DNA from: a virus | Virus record (IMG/VR): IMGVR_UViG_3300032288_004603 | Coordinates: 1 to 52,764 of that record | Strand: one strand, 5' to 3' | DNA length: 52,764 bases | Shown here: piece after piece, positions 45,521 through 52,764 of the stretch | How the letters are laid out: every line of letters starts with the position of its first letter | Numbering within the stretch: position 1 is the stretch's first letter | Position numbers and translations under genes: made by a program | Notes under the pieces: model-generated | Told to the model about the DNA's origin: nothing | What the model saw: the letters and a program-made list of their open reading frames with translations, nothing else | Databases searched by the model: none

Positions 45521-45856
45521 ATGGAAGAGTTTAATTTAAACATTAAAAGCGGCTCTGGTAGATTAAAAAAACTAGATAAGTTATACAGAGATTTCGTTAA
45601 AGATTCCCTTAATAAATTTGATGAGGATAGTGTTGCCAGATGGGAAGTTTACAATGCAATAATAAGTGAATTACATGGGCTTGGTGAATACAAATTATTC
45701 CAAGAAATACAATATAGGTTTACAGATGGGGAAAACCCAAACTTAGTTATGATAGATATTGCTAATAGACTATCTGATGATAATTATTTAATATGGTTAA
45801 TGAAACCAAATTTATTATCATTCATAGAAGAAGATTTTAAAAAAGAACTAACTTAA
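45521..45856 (+). CDS. Hypothetical protein, 111 aa, paralog of the gene at 45115
   Basis: ATG 45521 (a GTG precedes it). Shares the W-x-x-YN-x-I-x-x-EL...QY-x-x-TD pattern with its neighbour; helical. Function unknown. Confidence 0.6.
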   Translation: MEEFNLNIKSGSGRLKKLDKLYRDFVKDSLNKFDEDSVARWEVYNAIISELHGLGEYKLFQEIQYRFTDGENPNLVMIDIANRLSDDNYLIWLMKPNLLSFIEEDFKKELT

Positions 45857-45883
45857 ATAGTTGTTTTTTTTATTTTTATTTCA

Positions 45884-45891
45884 TAACTTTG
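45884..45891 (+). promoter_or_regulatory. TAACTTTG promoter deciding the LRR start
   Basis: TAACTTTG overlaps the TTG at 45889, which therefore cannot be the start. GTG 45907 is the first in-frame start after it. Confidence 0.6.
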
Positions 45892-45906
45892 ATAAAATTA
45901 ATAATT

Positions 45907-47298
45907 GTGGCGTTAAATATAACCGAGCGTTTAAAATTTCTATTAACCAAATTTAATGTTTTTGATGAGACTTTTTTATTGTCAAAAACAAAGAAACTGG
46001 AAGGTGATGGGTATGATGTATCAAGGATATTATCACATGATGATGATTGTTTGGCCATTGTTTCAAAAAAGGAAGAAAATGGTAAATTAAGGACTGAGAT
46101 TAATATCTCTAAAACTGTGTTTGATTTAATGGTTGACTCTGACCCAGCACCAAATAAAATGTATACACAATGGATGCTAACCACATTTAATAGGATGTTA
46201 AAGGAAGATAATTACACAAACGCCATTAGATTCGCATCTGAGGATTTACCATTAGCTAGTAATTATTTGATTATTTTTGAATCTAATAAACGAAAACAAA
46301 AATTTAAAGAATTATGTGCTAGTAGTTTTATATTAAAAGATATTAATGACCCAACAGATATAAATCAATATAAATCATTAAGTCAATTATTTGATGCTGT
46401 TGACCCATTTATCGTTAAAGATTCATCTGAAATTGAAAGTCTATTATATAGATTTGTTGATTCAAAACAAGCTGAGATTGGTGTTAGGGATAGGAAATTT
46501 ACAGTTTATATACCTTTAACTAGGGATGCGAGTGTTGTATTTGATTCATTTGCTAACTGGTGCACATGTAAAGAAGGTAATGGTATGTTTCAACATTATA
46601 CCACAAATTATAAAACACCAATTGGTAGGAAATCAAAAATTTATATAATTATAAATAACGAATTTTTTAATGGTGTTATTAATGATGATACATTATTTCA
46701 AATTCATTTTGAATCAAACCAAATAAAGAATAGGAAAAATACCCATTCAAATGTTAGTATTTATGATTCATTATCATCAAGTGAAAATGTGTTAAATTTT
46801 TTCCACGATGAATTAATTAATTTATCTAAAGAGTTTAGAAATTTAAATAAAAACTTATATTTGGATAACTTAATAAAATTTGGATTTAGTGATAGTTTAT
46901 TTGAAGTTATTGAAGAAACTACACCGATGATAATATTTAAAGATAAAGAAGTACCAAAAATGGGAGATTTGACTAGATTTAATAATTTACAAACTTTTGA
47001 GATGAATAATACTAAGTTAATTAATATTCACCCATCAGTGTGTAATTTAAATAATTTAGAGGTTATGGTGTTAAGGGATAACAGAATAACCACCTTACCA
47101 AATGAAATTGGTAATTTAAAAAATTTAATATTTATGAATATTTTGGGTAATAAAATTGTTGATATACCTGAGACTATTAAATATCTGGATAAATCGAACG
47201 GGGGAAATCTTCATAGATTGGCGGTTAGTCAAAAAGATATTGGGGAAGATAATTATAAAAAATTGAAAAGGTTGTTACCAAATACAATTTTAAATTAA
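45907..47298 (+). CDS. Leucine-rich-repeat protein, 463 aa
   Basis: GTG 45907 is the likely start. The N-terminal 330 residues form a soluble domain with ANWCTCKEGNGMFQHYT around residue 215-230, typical of a phage family whose function is unknown to me. The C-terminus has four LRRs (LQTFEMNNTKLINI, LEVMVLRDNRITTLP and two others, about 355-430). LRRs usually bind protein partners. Terminator at 47298-47325. Confidence 0.7.
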   Translation: MALNITERLKFLLTKFNVFDETFLLSKTKKLEGDGYDVSRILSHDDDCLAIVSKKEENGKLRTEINISKTVFDLMVDSDPAPNKMYTQWMLTTFNRMLKEDNYTNAIRFASEDLPLASNYLIIFESNKRKQKFKELCASSFILKDINDPTDINQYKSLSQLFDAVDPFIVKDSSEIESLLYRFVDSKQAEIGVRDRKFTVYIPLTRDASVVFDSFANWCTCKEGNGMFQHYTTNYKTPIGRKSKIYIIINNEFFNGVINDDTLFQIHFESNQIKNRKNTHSNVSIYDSLSSSENVLNFFHDELINLSKEFRNLNKNLYLDNLIKFGFSDSLFEVIEETTPMIIFKDKEVPKMGDLTRFNNLQTFEMNNTKLINIHPSVCNLNNLEVMVLRDNRITTLPNEIGNLKNLIFMNILGNKIVDIPETIKYLDKSNGGNLHRLAVSQKDIGEDNYKKLKRLLPNTILN

Positions 47299-47325
47299 AC
47301 CCCCAAAAACTTGGGGGTTTTTTTA
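47298..47325 (+). terminator. Terminator after the LRR gene
   Basis: AACCCCCAA/TTGGGGGTT (47298-47306 with 47311-47319), then Ts. Confidence 0.85.
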
Positions 47326-47350
47326 TAACAAAAAAATTAAAATTAAGATT

Positions 47351-47875
47351 ATGAAATGGAAACGGGTTTCAAAGGGTTACATTGATGAACCACTTATAGA
47401 ATATTTAGAAAAAATATTTGATGAAGAAATGGCAAATGGCCATGAAATTAAAGTATGTATAGGTACTGATTCAAAAAGACGTGGTGGTGGTTATCAATTT
47501 GCTACAGCAATTGTTATTGCTTTAAGTGAGTGTGTTGGTAAAGATAAATTTGGTAGAGATACTTACAAAGGTAAAGGTGGTATTTTACTTGGTGCAGCAT
47601 ATTTTGACGGTACCCAAGTTAAAGGTAAAGCTGGTGTTAAAGAAAGAATGATTAAAGAAGTATCAAAAACAATTGAAGTTGCTTGTGAAATATCACCATT
47701 ATTAGATTTATATGATATAAAACTAGAAATACATGCTGATATTAACCCAGATATTAAATTTGACTCAAACAAGGCTTTAAATGAAGCTGTTGGCTATATG
47801 CTTGGTATGGGTTATGATTTTAAGTTAAAACCAGATGCCTGGGCTGCTAGTAAAGGTGCCGATAGATTATGTTAA
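47351..47875 (+). CDS. YkuK/DUF458 RNase H-like protein, 174 aa
   Basis: VCIGTDSKRRGGGYQFATAIVIAL (residues about 36-60), KERMIKEVSKTIEVA, KLEIHADINPDIKFDSNKALNEAVGYMLGMGYDFKLKPDAWAAS follow the predicted RNase H-like (DUF458) family, with acidic residues at D41, E121 and D125 suggesting metal binding. Catalytic activity is not established for the family as far as I know. Confidence 0.8.
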   Translation: MKWKRVSKGYIDEPLIEYLEKIFDEEMANGHEIKVCIGTDSKRRGGGYQFATAIVIALSECVGKDKFGRDTYKGKGGILLGAAYFDGTQVKGKAGVKERMIKEVSKTIEVACEISPLLDLYDIKLEIHADINPDIKFDSNKALNEAVGYMLGMGYDFKLKPDAWAASKGADRLC

Positions 47876-47913
47876 TTTTTTTTGATATTTTTTGGTTTTT
47901 ACCAAAAAAAGAC

Positions 47914-47921
47914 ATATTTAT
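47914..47921 (+). promoter_or_regulatory. ATATTTAT element
   Basis: CATATTTATAAAATACC, 40 bases before ATG 47962. Confidence 0.4.
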
Positions 47922-47961
47922 AAAATACCAGAGTAATAAAAATTTTTATAAACTTTAAGAC

Positions 47962-48162
47962 ATGTCAAATACAGCAAAAAAAACAGTTAAAATTACAGAA
48001 TCAGCATTAGTTGATTTAATTGATAACATCGTAAAAGAAGCAGTTGAAAAACAAAAAGTTCAGTGGATTGCGGAACAAGAAGCAAAAAAAGCTAGTTTGT
48101 TAGAATCTAAAATCGCTAAACTAGAAAGAACAATTGCTGAAATATCAAAAGTTAGTAGATAA
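47962..48162 (+). CDS. Small tagged coiled-coil protein, 66 aa
   Basis: KKTVKITESALVDLIDNIVKE near the N-terminus is the K-x-x-ITE tag; the remainder is an Ala/Glu/Lys coiled coil. It could be an internal head protein or scaffold-like component, as inference. Confidence 0.6.
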   Translation: MSNTAKKTVKITESALVDLIDNIVKEAVEKQKVQWIAEQEAKKASLLESKIAKLERTIAEISKVSR

Positions 48163-48187
48163 TATTTAATTTAATTTATTAAAATAA

Positions 48188-48213
48188 GCTGTGGGTAATA
48201 ATATCCACGGCTA
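48188..48213 (+). terminator. Terminator
   Basis: AGCTGTGG/CCACGGCT (48188-48195 with 48204-48211) with one wobble and a T-rich tail. Confidence 0.65.
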
Positions 48214-48230
48214 TTTTATTGCCATATAAT

Positions 48231-48617
48231 TTAGATATTTAACAGTTTGTTTCTTAATAAATTCTTTATAATTTTTTTAGACTCTGATAATTGGTTTATT
48301 TTAGGCCATCTAATCATAGTATCCATATATTCATAACTCTTATGAACACCTTTATTCATTTTAAAACCAAATCTTTTATAGAATTGAACTAATCTGTTTT
48401 TATTGCCACCAAAATCACCAGAAGGTGTTAATGTGATAATTTTTTTATTTTTGTCAGCGTAATTAATTAAGTCATTCATTATATCAGTACCGACACCACC
48501 ACCCCTAAATTCAGGATTAATTATAATTCTAGACAATTTTAAGCTTTTACCATCTTCATAAATGTCCAAACCGATTAATTCATCTTTATATTTATCTTCT
48601 AAAGTTTTTTCAATCAT
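48231..48617 (-). CDS. GNAT acetyltransferase with C-terminal tag, 128 aa
   Basis: IIINPEFRGGGVGTDIMNDLI (residues about 32-52) contains the R-G-G-G-V-G acetyl-CoA loop, and LVQFYKRFGFKMNKG is the typical late motif. So it is an acetyl-CoA-dependent N-acetyltransferase, target unknown. The C-terminus ends SESKKIIKNLLRNKLL, resembling the N-terminal tags of other proteins here. Start ATG 48617 lies 4 bases from ATATTTAT. Confidence 0.8.
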   Translation of the reverse strand: MIEKTLEDKYKDELIGLDIYEDGKSLKLSRIIINPEFRGGGVGTDIMNDLINYADKNKKIITLTPSGDFGGNKNRLVQFYKRFGFKMNKGVHKSYEYMDTMIRWPKINQLSESKKIIKNLLRNKLLNI

Positions 48618-48621
48618 ATTA

Positions 48622-48629
48622 ATAAATAT
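48622..48629 (-). promoter_or_regulatory. ATATTTAT element, 4 bases before ATG
   Basis: Minus-strand ATATTTAT-TAAT-ATG upstream of the acetyltransferase, right behind the terminator of the Clp gene. Confidence 0.55.
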
Positions 48630-48633
48630 AAAA

Positions 48634-48653
48634 AAACCCACTAATGTGGGTTT
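48634..48653. terminator. Terminator between Clp and acetyltransferase genes
   Basis: AAACCCAC/GTGGGTTT (48634-48641 with 48646-48653) with T-runs on both sides. Confidence 0.8.
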
Positions 48654-48657
48654 TATT

Positions 48658-51177
48658 TTATTTTGATTTTTCGCTTTTTAAAACTATTTCATTTTTTGTT
48701 TTATCAAATGTGACATTTATAGTTTCACCTTCTTTTATATTACCACTTAATATTTCATCCGCAATTGGGTCTTCAATGTATCTTTGAATTGCTCTATTTA
48801 ATGGTCTGGCACCGTATGCTTCATCATATCCATTTTTTGCAACGTATTCAATCGCAGATTTTTGTATTTTCATATCATAACCCATTTCTTTAACTCTATC
48901 TTTTAATTTATCAAGTTCATTGTAGATTATTTTATGTATATCTTCTTCTTTTAAACTATTAAACACAATAATTTCATCAATTCGGTTTAAGAATTCTGGT
49001 TTAAATTTCTTTTTAAGTGCTTTTTCAATTATTGACCTTGTTCTTTCTTCTTCATTGGCGATTACAGCATCAGTTTGGAATCCCATTGATTTACCAAAAC
49101 TACTTAATTCTTTAGCACCAACATTAGATGTTAGGATTATTAATGAATTTTTAAAGTTTATTTTTCTACCAAAACTATCAGTCAATTGCCCCTCATCTAA
49201 AACTTGTAATAATATATTAAATACATCATCATGGGCTTTTTCAATTTCATCAAATAATACAACTGAATATGGTTTTCTTCTAATTTTTTCAGTTAATTGA
49301 CCACCTTGTTCAAAACCAACGTAACCTGGAGGGGAACCAATTAATTTTGATACTGAATGTTTTTCCATAAATTCACTCATATCAACTCTAATAAGTGATT
49401 CTGAATCACCAAATATTTCATCAGTTAATAATTTAGTTAAATGCGTTTTACCAACACCAGTTGGTCCTAAGAATATAAACGAACCAATTGGTTTATTTCT
49501 GTTTCTTATACCAAGTCTATTTCTTTTGATTGCTTTAATAACTTTTAACACAGCATCATCTTGACCAATAACTTTACCCATTAAGGTTTTGTCCATAGCC
49601 ATTAATCTTTTGTTTTCTTGTGATGAAATTTTACTTAGTGGGATACCAGTCATCATAGATACTGTTTCAGCAATTAAATCAACATCAACTGTAGTTTTCT
49701 TTTTATCTAATGAATCTAACCAATTTTTTTTAGCTTTATCAAGTTCTTCATTTAATTTTCTTTCTTCATCTCTTAATTCAGCAGCTTCTTCATATTTTTG
49801 TTTTTGGACAACTTCTAATTTTCGTTTAAGAATTTCTTCTTTTTTAAGTTCCAATTTTTTTATGTTTTCTGGTAATTCGTGTGATGTGTTTGTGCTAGCA
49901 CCAGCTTCATCTAATACATCAATAGCCTTATCTGGCATTGCTCTATCAGTTATATATCTGTCAGCCATTTTAACACATTCTTCGATTGCTTCATCAGTAT
50001 AACTAACTCTATGATATTTTTCATATTTTTCTTTAATATTATTTAATATCATTTTTGTTTCTTCAGATGTGGTTGCTTCAACTAATACTTGTTGGAATCT
50101 TCTGGTTAAAGCACCATCTTTTTCAATATGCTCTCTAAATTCATCTAATGTTGTTGCACCGATTACTTGTATTTCACCTCTAGCTAATGCTGGTTTAAAT
50201 ATATTTGATGCATCTAATGAACCAGAAGCATTACCAGCACCAATAAACGTATGTAATTCATCAATGAATAAAATAATATCAGTATTCGCTTTTAATTCAT
50301 CCAATATTGCTTTTATTCTTTCTTCAAATTGACCTCTATATTTGGTACCAGCAACAACTGATGCCAAATCCAATGAATATATTTTTTTATCTATTAAAGT
50401 TCTTGGTGCTGAACCACTTTTTATTAATAAAGCAATACCTTCAGCAATACTACTTTTACCAACACCAGCTTCACCTATTAATACTGGGTTGTTCTTTTTT
50501 CTTCTAGATAAAATCTGAACAACTCTTTTTATTTCTTTTGACCTACCAATAACTGGGTCAATTTTATTTTCATCAACTAATTTAGTTATATCTGTGCAAA
50601 AATTATCTAATACTGGTGTTTTGCTCGGTGTGTTTCTTTTTGATTTTTTATCTTTTTTATCTTCACCTGGTCCAGAATAATCAAAATCATCATCCTCTGA
50701 TGAATTTTTAACTTGGTCTAACATATCTCTCATATTTTTTACCGTTTTAACAAACTTTTCGTAAGTAAGATTATATTCTTTATTTAAAAGTTTTTTTATT
50801 GTTATTTTATTATTACTATTTAAGATAGCCATCATTATATGTGTGGTATCAATATGGTTATCACCCATATTTTCTGACTCATGGTCAACCGAATTAAATA
50901 ATTTTCTACTTTCTTTACTAAATGGTACACTTACTTTGGTACCTTTTTGTAATTTTGGTATTAAATCAGTGTTATTTAAAGACAAATAAAGATTATCATT
51001 TAATTCACTAAGATTTACACCTAAATTTTTAAGTGCATCAGTACACCCATTATTATTGTCCGCTATTATTGATATTATTAAATGCTCTGGTTTAACCTGA
51101 GCATCACCCATTTCTCTAGCTTCTTTAACCGCCTCACCAATTATAATCTTAAGTTTTGGTATGATTTCTCTATTCAT
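48658..51177 (-). CDS. clpC: ClpC-like AAA+ unfoldase, 839 aa
   Basis: Double-AAA+ Clp ATPase. The N-domain repeats lie at about 5-145. The first AAA has Walker A GEAGVGKS (235-242), Walker B ILFIDE (302-307). A UVR-like QKYEEAAELRDEER (460-473) marks ClpC rather than ClpB. The second AAA has GPTGVGKT (571-578), VVLFDEIEKAH (639-649) and SMGFQ (697-701), whose MGF aligns with the ClpP-docking loop. It is full-length, so it could act with host ClpP, or replace a host ClpC on phage-chosen substrates. No clpP gene is seen in the window. Confidence 0.93.
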   Translation of the reverse strand: MNREIIPKLKIIIGEAVKEAREMGDAQVKPEHLIISIIADNNNGCTDALKNLGVNLSELNDNLYLSLNNTDLIPKLQKGTKVSVPFSKESRKLFNSVDHESENMGDNHIDTTHIMMAILNSNNKITIKKLLNKEYNLTYEKFVKTVKNMRDMLDQVKNSSEDDDFDYSGPGEDKKDKKSKRNTPSKTPVLDNFCTDITKLVDENKIDPVIGRSKEIKRVVQILSRRKKNNPVLIGEAGVGKSSIAEGIALLIKSGSAPRTLIDKKIYSLDLASVVAGTKYRGQFEERIKAILDELKANTDIILFIDELHTFIGAGNASGSLDASNIFKPALARGEIQVIGATTLDEFREHIEKDGALTRRFQQVLVEATTSEETKMILNNIKEKYEKYHRVSYTDEAIEECVKMADRYITDRAMPDKAIDVLDEAGASTNTSHELPENIKKLELKKEEILKRKLEVVQKQKYEEAAELRDEERKLNEELDKAKKNWLDSLDKKKTTVDVDLIAETVSMMTGIPLSKISSQENKRLMAMDKTLMGKVIGQDDAVLKVIKAIKRNRLGIRNRNKPIGSFIFLGPTGVGKTHLTKLLTDEIFGDSESLIRVDMSEFMEKHSVSKLIGSPPGYVGFEQGGQLTEKIRRKPYSVVLFDEIEKAHDDVFNILLQVLDEGQLTDSFGRKINFKNSLIILTSNVGAKELSSFGKSMGFQTDAVIANEEERTRSIIEKALKKKFKPEFLNRIDEIIVFNSLKEEDIHKIIYNELDKLKDRVKEMGYDMKIQKSAIEYVAKNGYDEAYGARPLNRAIQRYIEDPIADEILSGNIKEGETINVTFDKTKNEIVLKSEKSK

Positions 51178-51252
51178 CGTTAATTATTTTTTTTAGTAAA
51201 ATTAGTTATTTTTTTTTAAAAATCAACAGTTGTTTTTTTCAATAAATATTAA

Positions 51253-51260
51253 TATATTTG
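51253..51260 (+). promoter_or_regulatory. TATATTTG promoter
   Basis: TATATTTG divergent from the Clp gene, 26 bases before ATG 51286. Confidence 0.5.
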
Positions 51261-51285
51261 CATTGAATGTAAATAAAAAAATAAT

Positions 51286-51489
51286 ATGACTAATAATTTA
51301 CCCTTATTTAAGAAAATAGAAATAACCAAAAAAAATGGTTCTATATTATCTATAAGTGATGCAAGTATTTTATTAACTGGTAATTTTTTAATTATTATTA
51401 AAAAAGATTATTCTAATACAAATTATTTAAATTATGAGCAACATGATGTTTATAATTTAAATGATATTAAATATTATAAAGTTAAATAA
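51286..51489 (+). CDS. Hypothetical protein, 67 aa
   Basis: Start ATG 51286 behind TATATTTG. Asn/Ile/Tyr-rich, perhaps a small beta-rich fold. One base separates it from the next gene. Confidence 0.55.
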   Translation: MTNNLPLFKKIEITKKNGSILSISDASILLTGNFLIIIKKDYSNTNYLNYEQHDVYNLNDIKYYKVK

Positions 51490-51490
51490 T

Positions 51491-51688
51491 ATGGCAAAAA
51501 TAGTTAGAGAAATTGAGATTTCAATTGATGAAATTATGGAATTAATCAGAGCCAAATACGGTGATAATATAAAGGAAGAGAATTTTGAATCTAACCCCTA
51601 TTTAGAAATTGGTGAAACTGGTGATTATGATAGGGGTGACTGGTCTAGAACATTAAAATCAATAACCTTTTATATAAGGGAACAGTAA
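51491..51688 (+). CDS. Hypothetical acidic protein, 65 aa
   Basis: Start ATG 51491; an in-frame ATG at 51461 lies within the preceding gene. REIEISIDEIMELIRAKYGDN then a beta-rich end (SRTLKSITFYI). No family recognised. Confidence 0.55.
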   Translation: MAKIVREIEISIDEIMELIRAKYGDNIKEENFESNPYLEIGETGDYDRGDWSRTLKSITFYIREQ

Positions 51689-51700
51689 AACAAATAAATT

Positions 51701-52135
51701 ATGTTATTAAAAAGAGTAGAAAAAGAAAGTATGGTTAAGGCGATTTATGATTCGTCAAATATTTTGGCATCAAAATATGATAAAAAAACTAAAGATTTAA
51801 CAATAACATTTAAGCGTGGGGCTCAATATAAATATGTTGGTGTATCAGCTTCTGATTATTTGCGTTTTGAAACGGCAGAAAGTCAAGGTGCTATTTTAAA
51901 TTCACATATTAAACCATATTCATTTGAAAAGTGTGATGCAATTGATGCTAACGTTATTGTTGAGGAAATCAACAAGTTAAAAAATGAAGAAGTTATTAAA
52001 CGACAAGAATCAATAATAGCTGATATGGAAAGAATTGTTTCAGATTTTGACCAAAACCAAACATTTAATGAGGTTACTTTGATGGTACTTGCTAAAAGAA
52101 TAACTAATTATTTTAATCCAGTTGTAAATGAATAG
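51701..52135 (+). CDS. KTSC-domain protein, 144 aa
   Basis: SSNILASKYDKKTKDLTITFKRGAQYKYVGVSASDYLRF...SQGAILNSHIKP (residues about 18-72) is the KTSC domain, found next to or fused with diverse phage and bacterial proteins. A helical C-terminal extension follows. Overlaps the thymidylate synthase start by 8 bases, so translation is coupled. Confidence 0.8.
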   Translation: MLLKRVEKESMVKAIYDSSNILASKYDKKTKDLTITFKRGAQYKYVGVSASDYLRFETAESQGAILNSHIKPYSFEKCDAIDANVIVEEINKLKNEEVIKRQESIIADMERIVSDFDQNQTFNEVTLMVLAKRITNYFNPVVNE

Positions 52136-52764
52136 TTTAGATAAACAATATCAAACATTACTTCAAACAATTTTGGATTTTGGTGTTGAAAAAAAAGATA
52201 GGACTGGTACTGGAACCAAATCGATTTTTGGTTATACAATTCGTCATAAAATGAGTGAGGGATTTCCATTACTTACAACAAAGAAGATGGCATTCAAGAC
52301 GATGGTGACGGAATTACTGTGGTTCCTACGAGGTGATACCAACATTAAATTCCTTGTTGATAATAATTGTCATATTTGGGATGGTGATGCGTATAAGAAT
52401 TATTTGAAAGAGCACTTACCTGAGAATGGAACCTTAACTATGGAAGAGTTCATTGAGTTAATAAAGCAAAATGAAAAACCTGAGTATCACGAACTTGGAG
52501 ATTTAGGTCCAATTTATGGCAAACAATGGAGAAGTTGGGGCAGAAAGAATGTGGTAAATTATGATTTAGAAAATGTAAAATGGTCAGACAAGGATAAGGT
52601 TATGGAACTAATTAAAAATGGTGGAGATTATAGTAAGTATGATGTTAAAGTAACATACCAAAATAATTCAATAGACCAAATCCAAAACCTAATCAACGAA
52701 CTAAAAACAAATCCTGATAGTAGAAGATTAATGGTTAGTGCTTGGAATGTAGGTGAATTAGACC
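52128..52764 (+). CDS. thyA: Thymidylate synthase, N-terminal part (runs off the window)
   Basis: Makes dTMP from dUMP with methylene-tetrahydrofolate. Visible: RTGTGTKSIFGYTIRHKM (residues 25-42), FPLLTTKKM, ELLWFLRGDTNIKFL, GPIYGKQWRSWG, then NELKTNPDSRRLMVSAWN close to the edge. The catalytic Cys region (PCH) lies beyond the window. An insertion-like segment follows GKQWRSWG. ATG 52128 overlaps the KTSC gene. Confidence 0.95.
   Translation, partial: MNSLDKQYQTLLQTILDFGVEKKDRTGTGTKSIFGYTIRHKMSEGFPLLTTKKMAFKTMVTELLWFLRGDTNIKFLVDNNCHIWDGDAYKNYLKEHLPENGTLTMEEFIELIKQNEKPEYHELGDLGPIYGKQWRSWGRKNVVNYDLENVKWSDKDKVMELIKNGGDYSKYDVKVTYQNNSIDQIQNLINELKTNPDSRRLMVSAWNVGELD

Noticed and set aside
45889-45906. 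TTG 45889 as start of the LRR gene
   Set aside because: The TTG is part of the promoter box TAACTTTG and would precede the transcription start.
49589-50002. 137-codon plus-strand frame
   Set aside because: Ser/Leu-rich shadow of the well-supported Clp gene on the other strand.

Overview
The window looks like part of a large AT-rich tailed-phage genome infecting a Bacteroidota host, probably of the Flavobacterium type. Most genes are preceded by the Bacteroidota promoter signature (TTTG, about 20 bases, then TAnnTTTG) and by A-rich leaders instead of Shine-Dalgarno sequences. The gene content is phage-like: tRNAs with an HNH gene between them, thymidylate synthase, thioredoxin, NAD/nucleotide enzymes, a Clp ATPase, and dozens of tiny orphan genes. 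No structural or replication genes fall inside the window.

Layout. (1) 1-2146: the end of a plus-strand block of small orphan genes. (2) 2147-3816: mostly noncoding DNA with a minus-strand HNH gene, a small membrane protein and three copies of a palindrome. (3) 3.8-32.8 kb: about 66 mostly plus-strand small genes, nearly every one with its own promoter and the same short 5' leader. This reads as an early or host-takeover region. Recognisable members are a gp88-like protein, an Api92/DUF1281-like protein, DUF932, SprT-like, DUF6915 and HNH proteins. Inside it lie a tRNA cluster (Met-type CAT, Arg-TCT, Leu-TAA, plus half a tRNA), two larger structured RNA candidates, a pseudoknotted leader RNA, and nine copies of a small two-hairpin RNA with its own promoters. 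(4) 32.8-33.24 kb: a noncoding junction with a G/C-rich hairpin block. (5) 33.2-52.8 kb: a mixed-strand region with a membrane protein, a kinase-fold protein, a minus-strand NAD/PRPP cassette (NAMPT/NadV-like, deoxyribosyltransferase-like, PRPP-synthetase-like, HAD), PcfJ-like, metallopeptidase, PD-(D/E)XK-like nuclease, lipoprotein, thioredoxin, LRR protein, YkuK/RNase H-like, GNAT, ClpC-like, KTSC and the start of thymidylate synthase.

How the parts fit. In the early region the terminator of one gene is often fused to the promoter of the next: the TTTGG element sits in the terminator loop. In other gaps the promoter spacer is a hairpin whose two arms change together. In the right-hand region a second motif (ATATTTAT, often 4 bases before ATG) precedes many genes. 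Several of those proteins share short terminal tags (K-x-x-I-x-x-x-LRE-x-L or K-x-x-ITE-x-x), which may be head-targeting or prohead-protease signals on packaged proteins. The NAD/PRPP cassette resembles phage NAD+ reconstitution pathways used against NAD-depleting defence.

Best candidates for something new: the nine-copy RNA family, the structured RNAs in the tRNA cluster, the terminator-promoter fusions, and the tagged late protein set. All assignments are by eye, without database searches.
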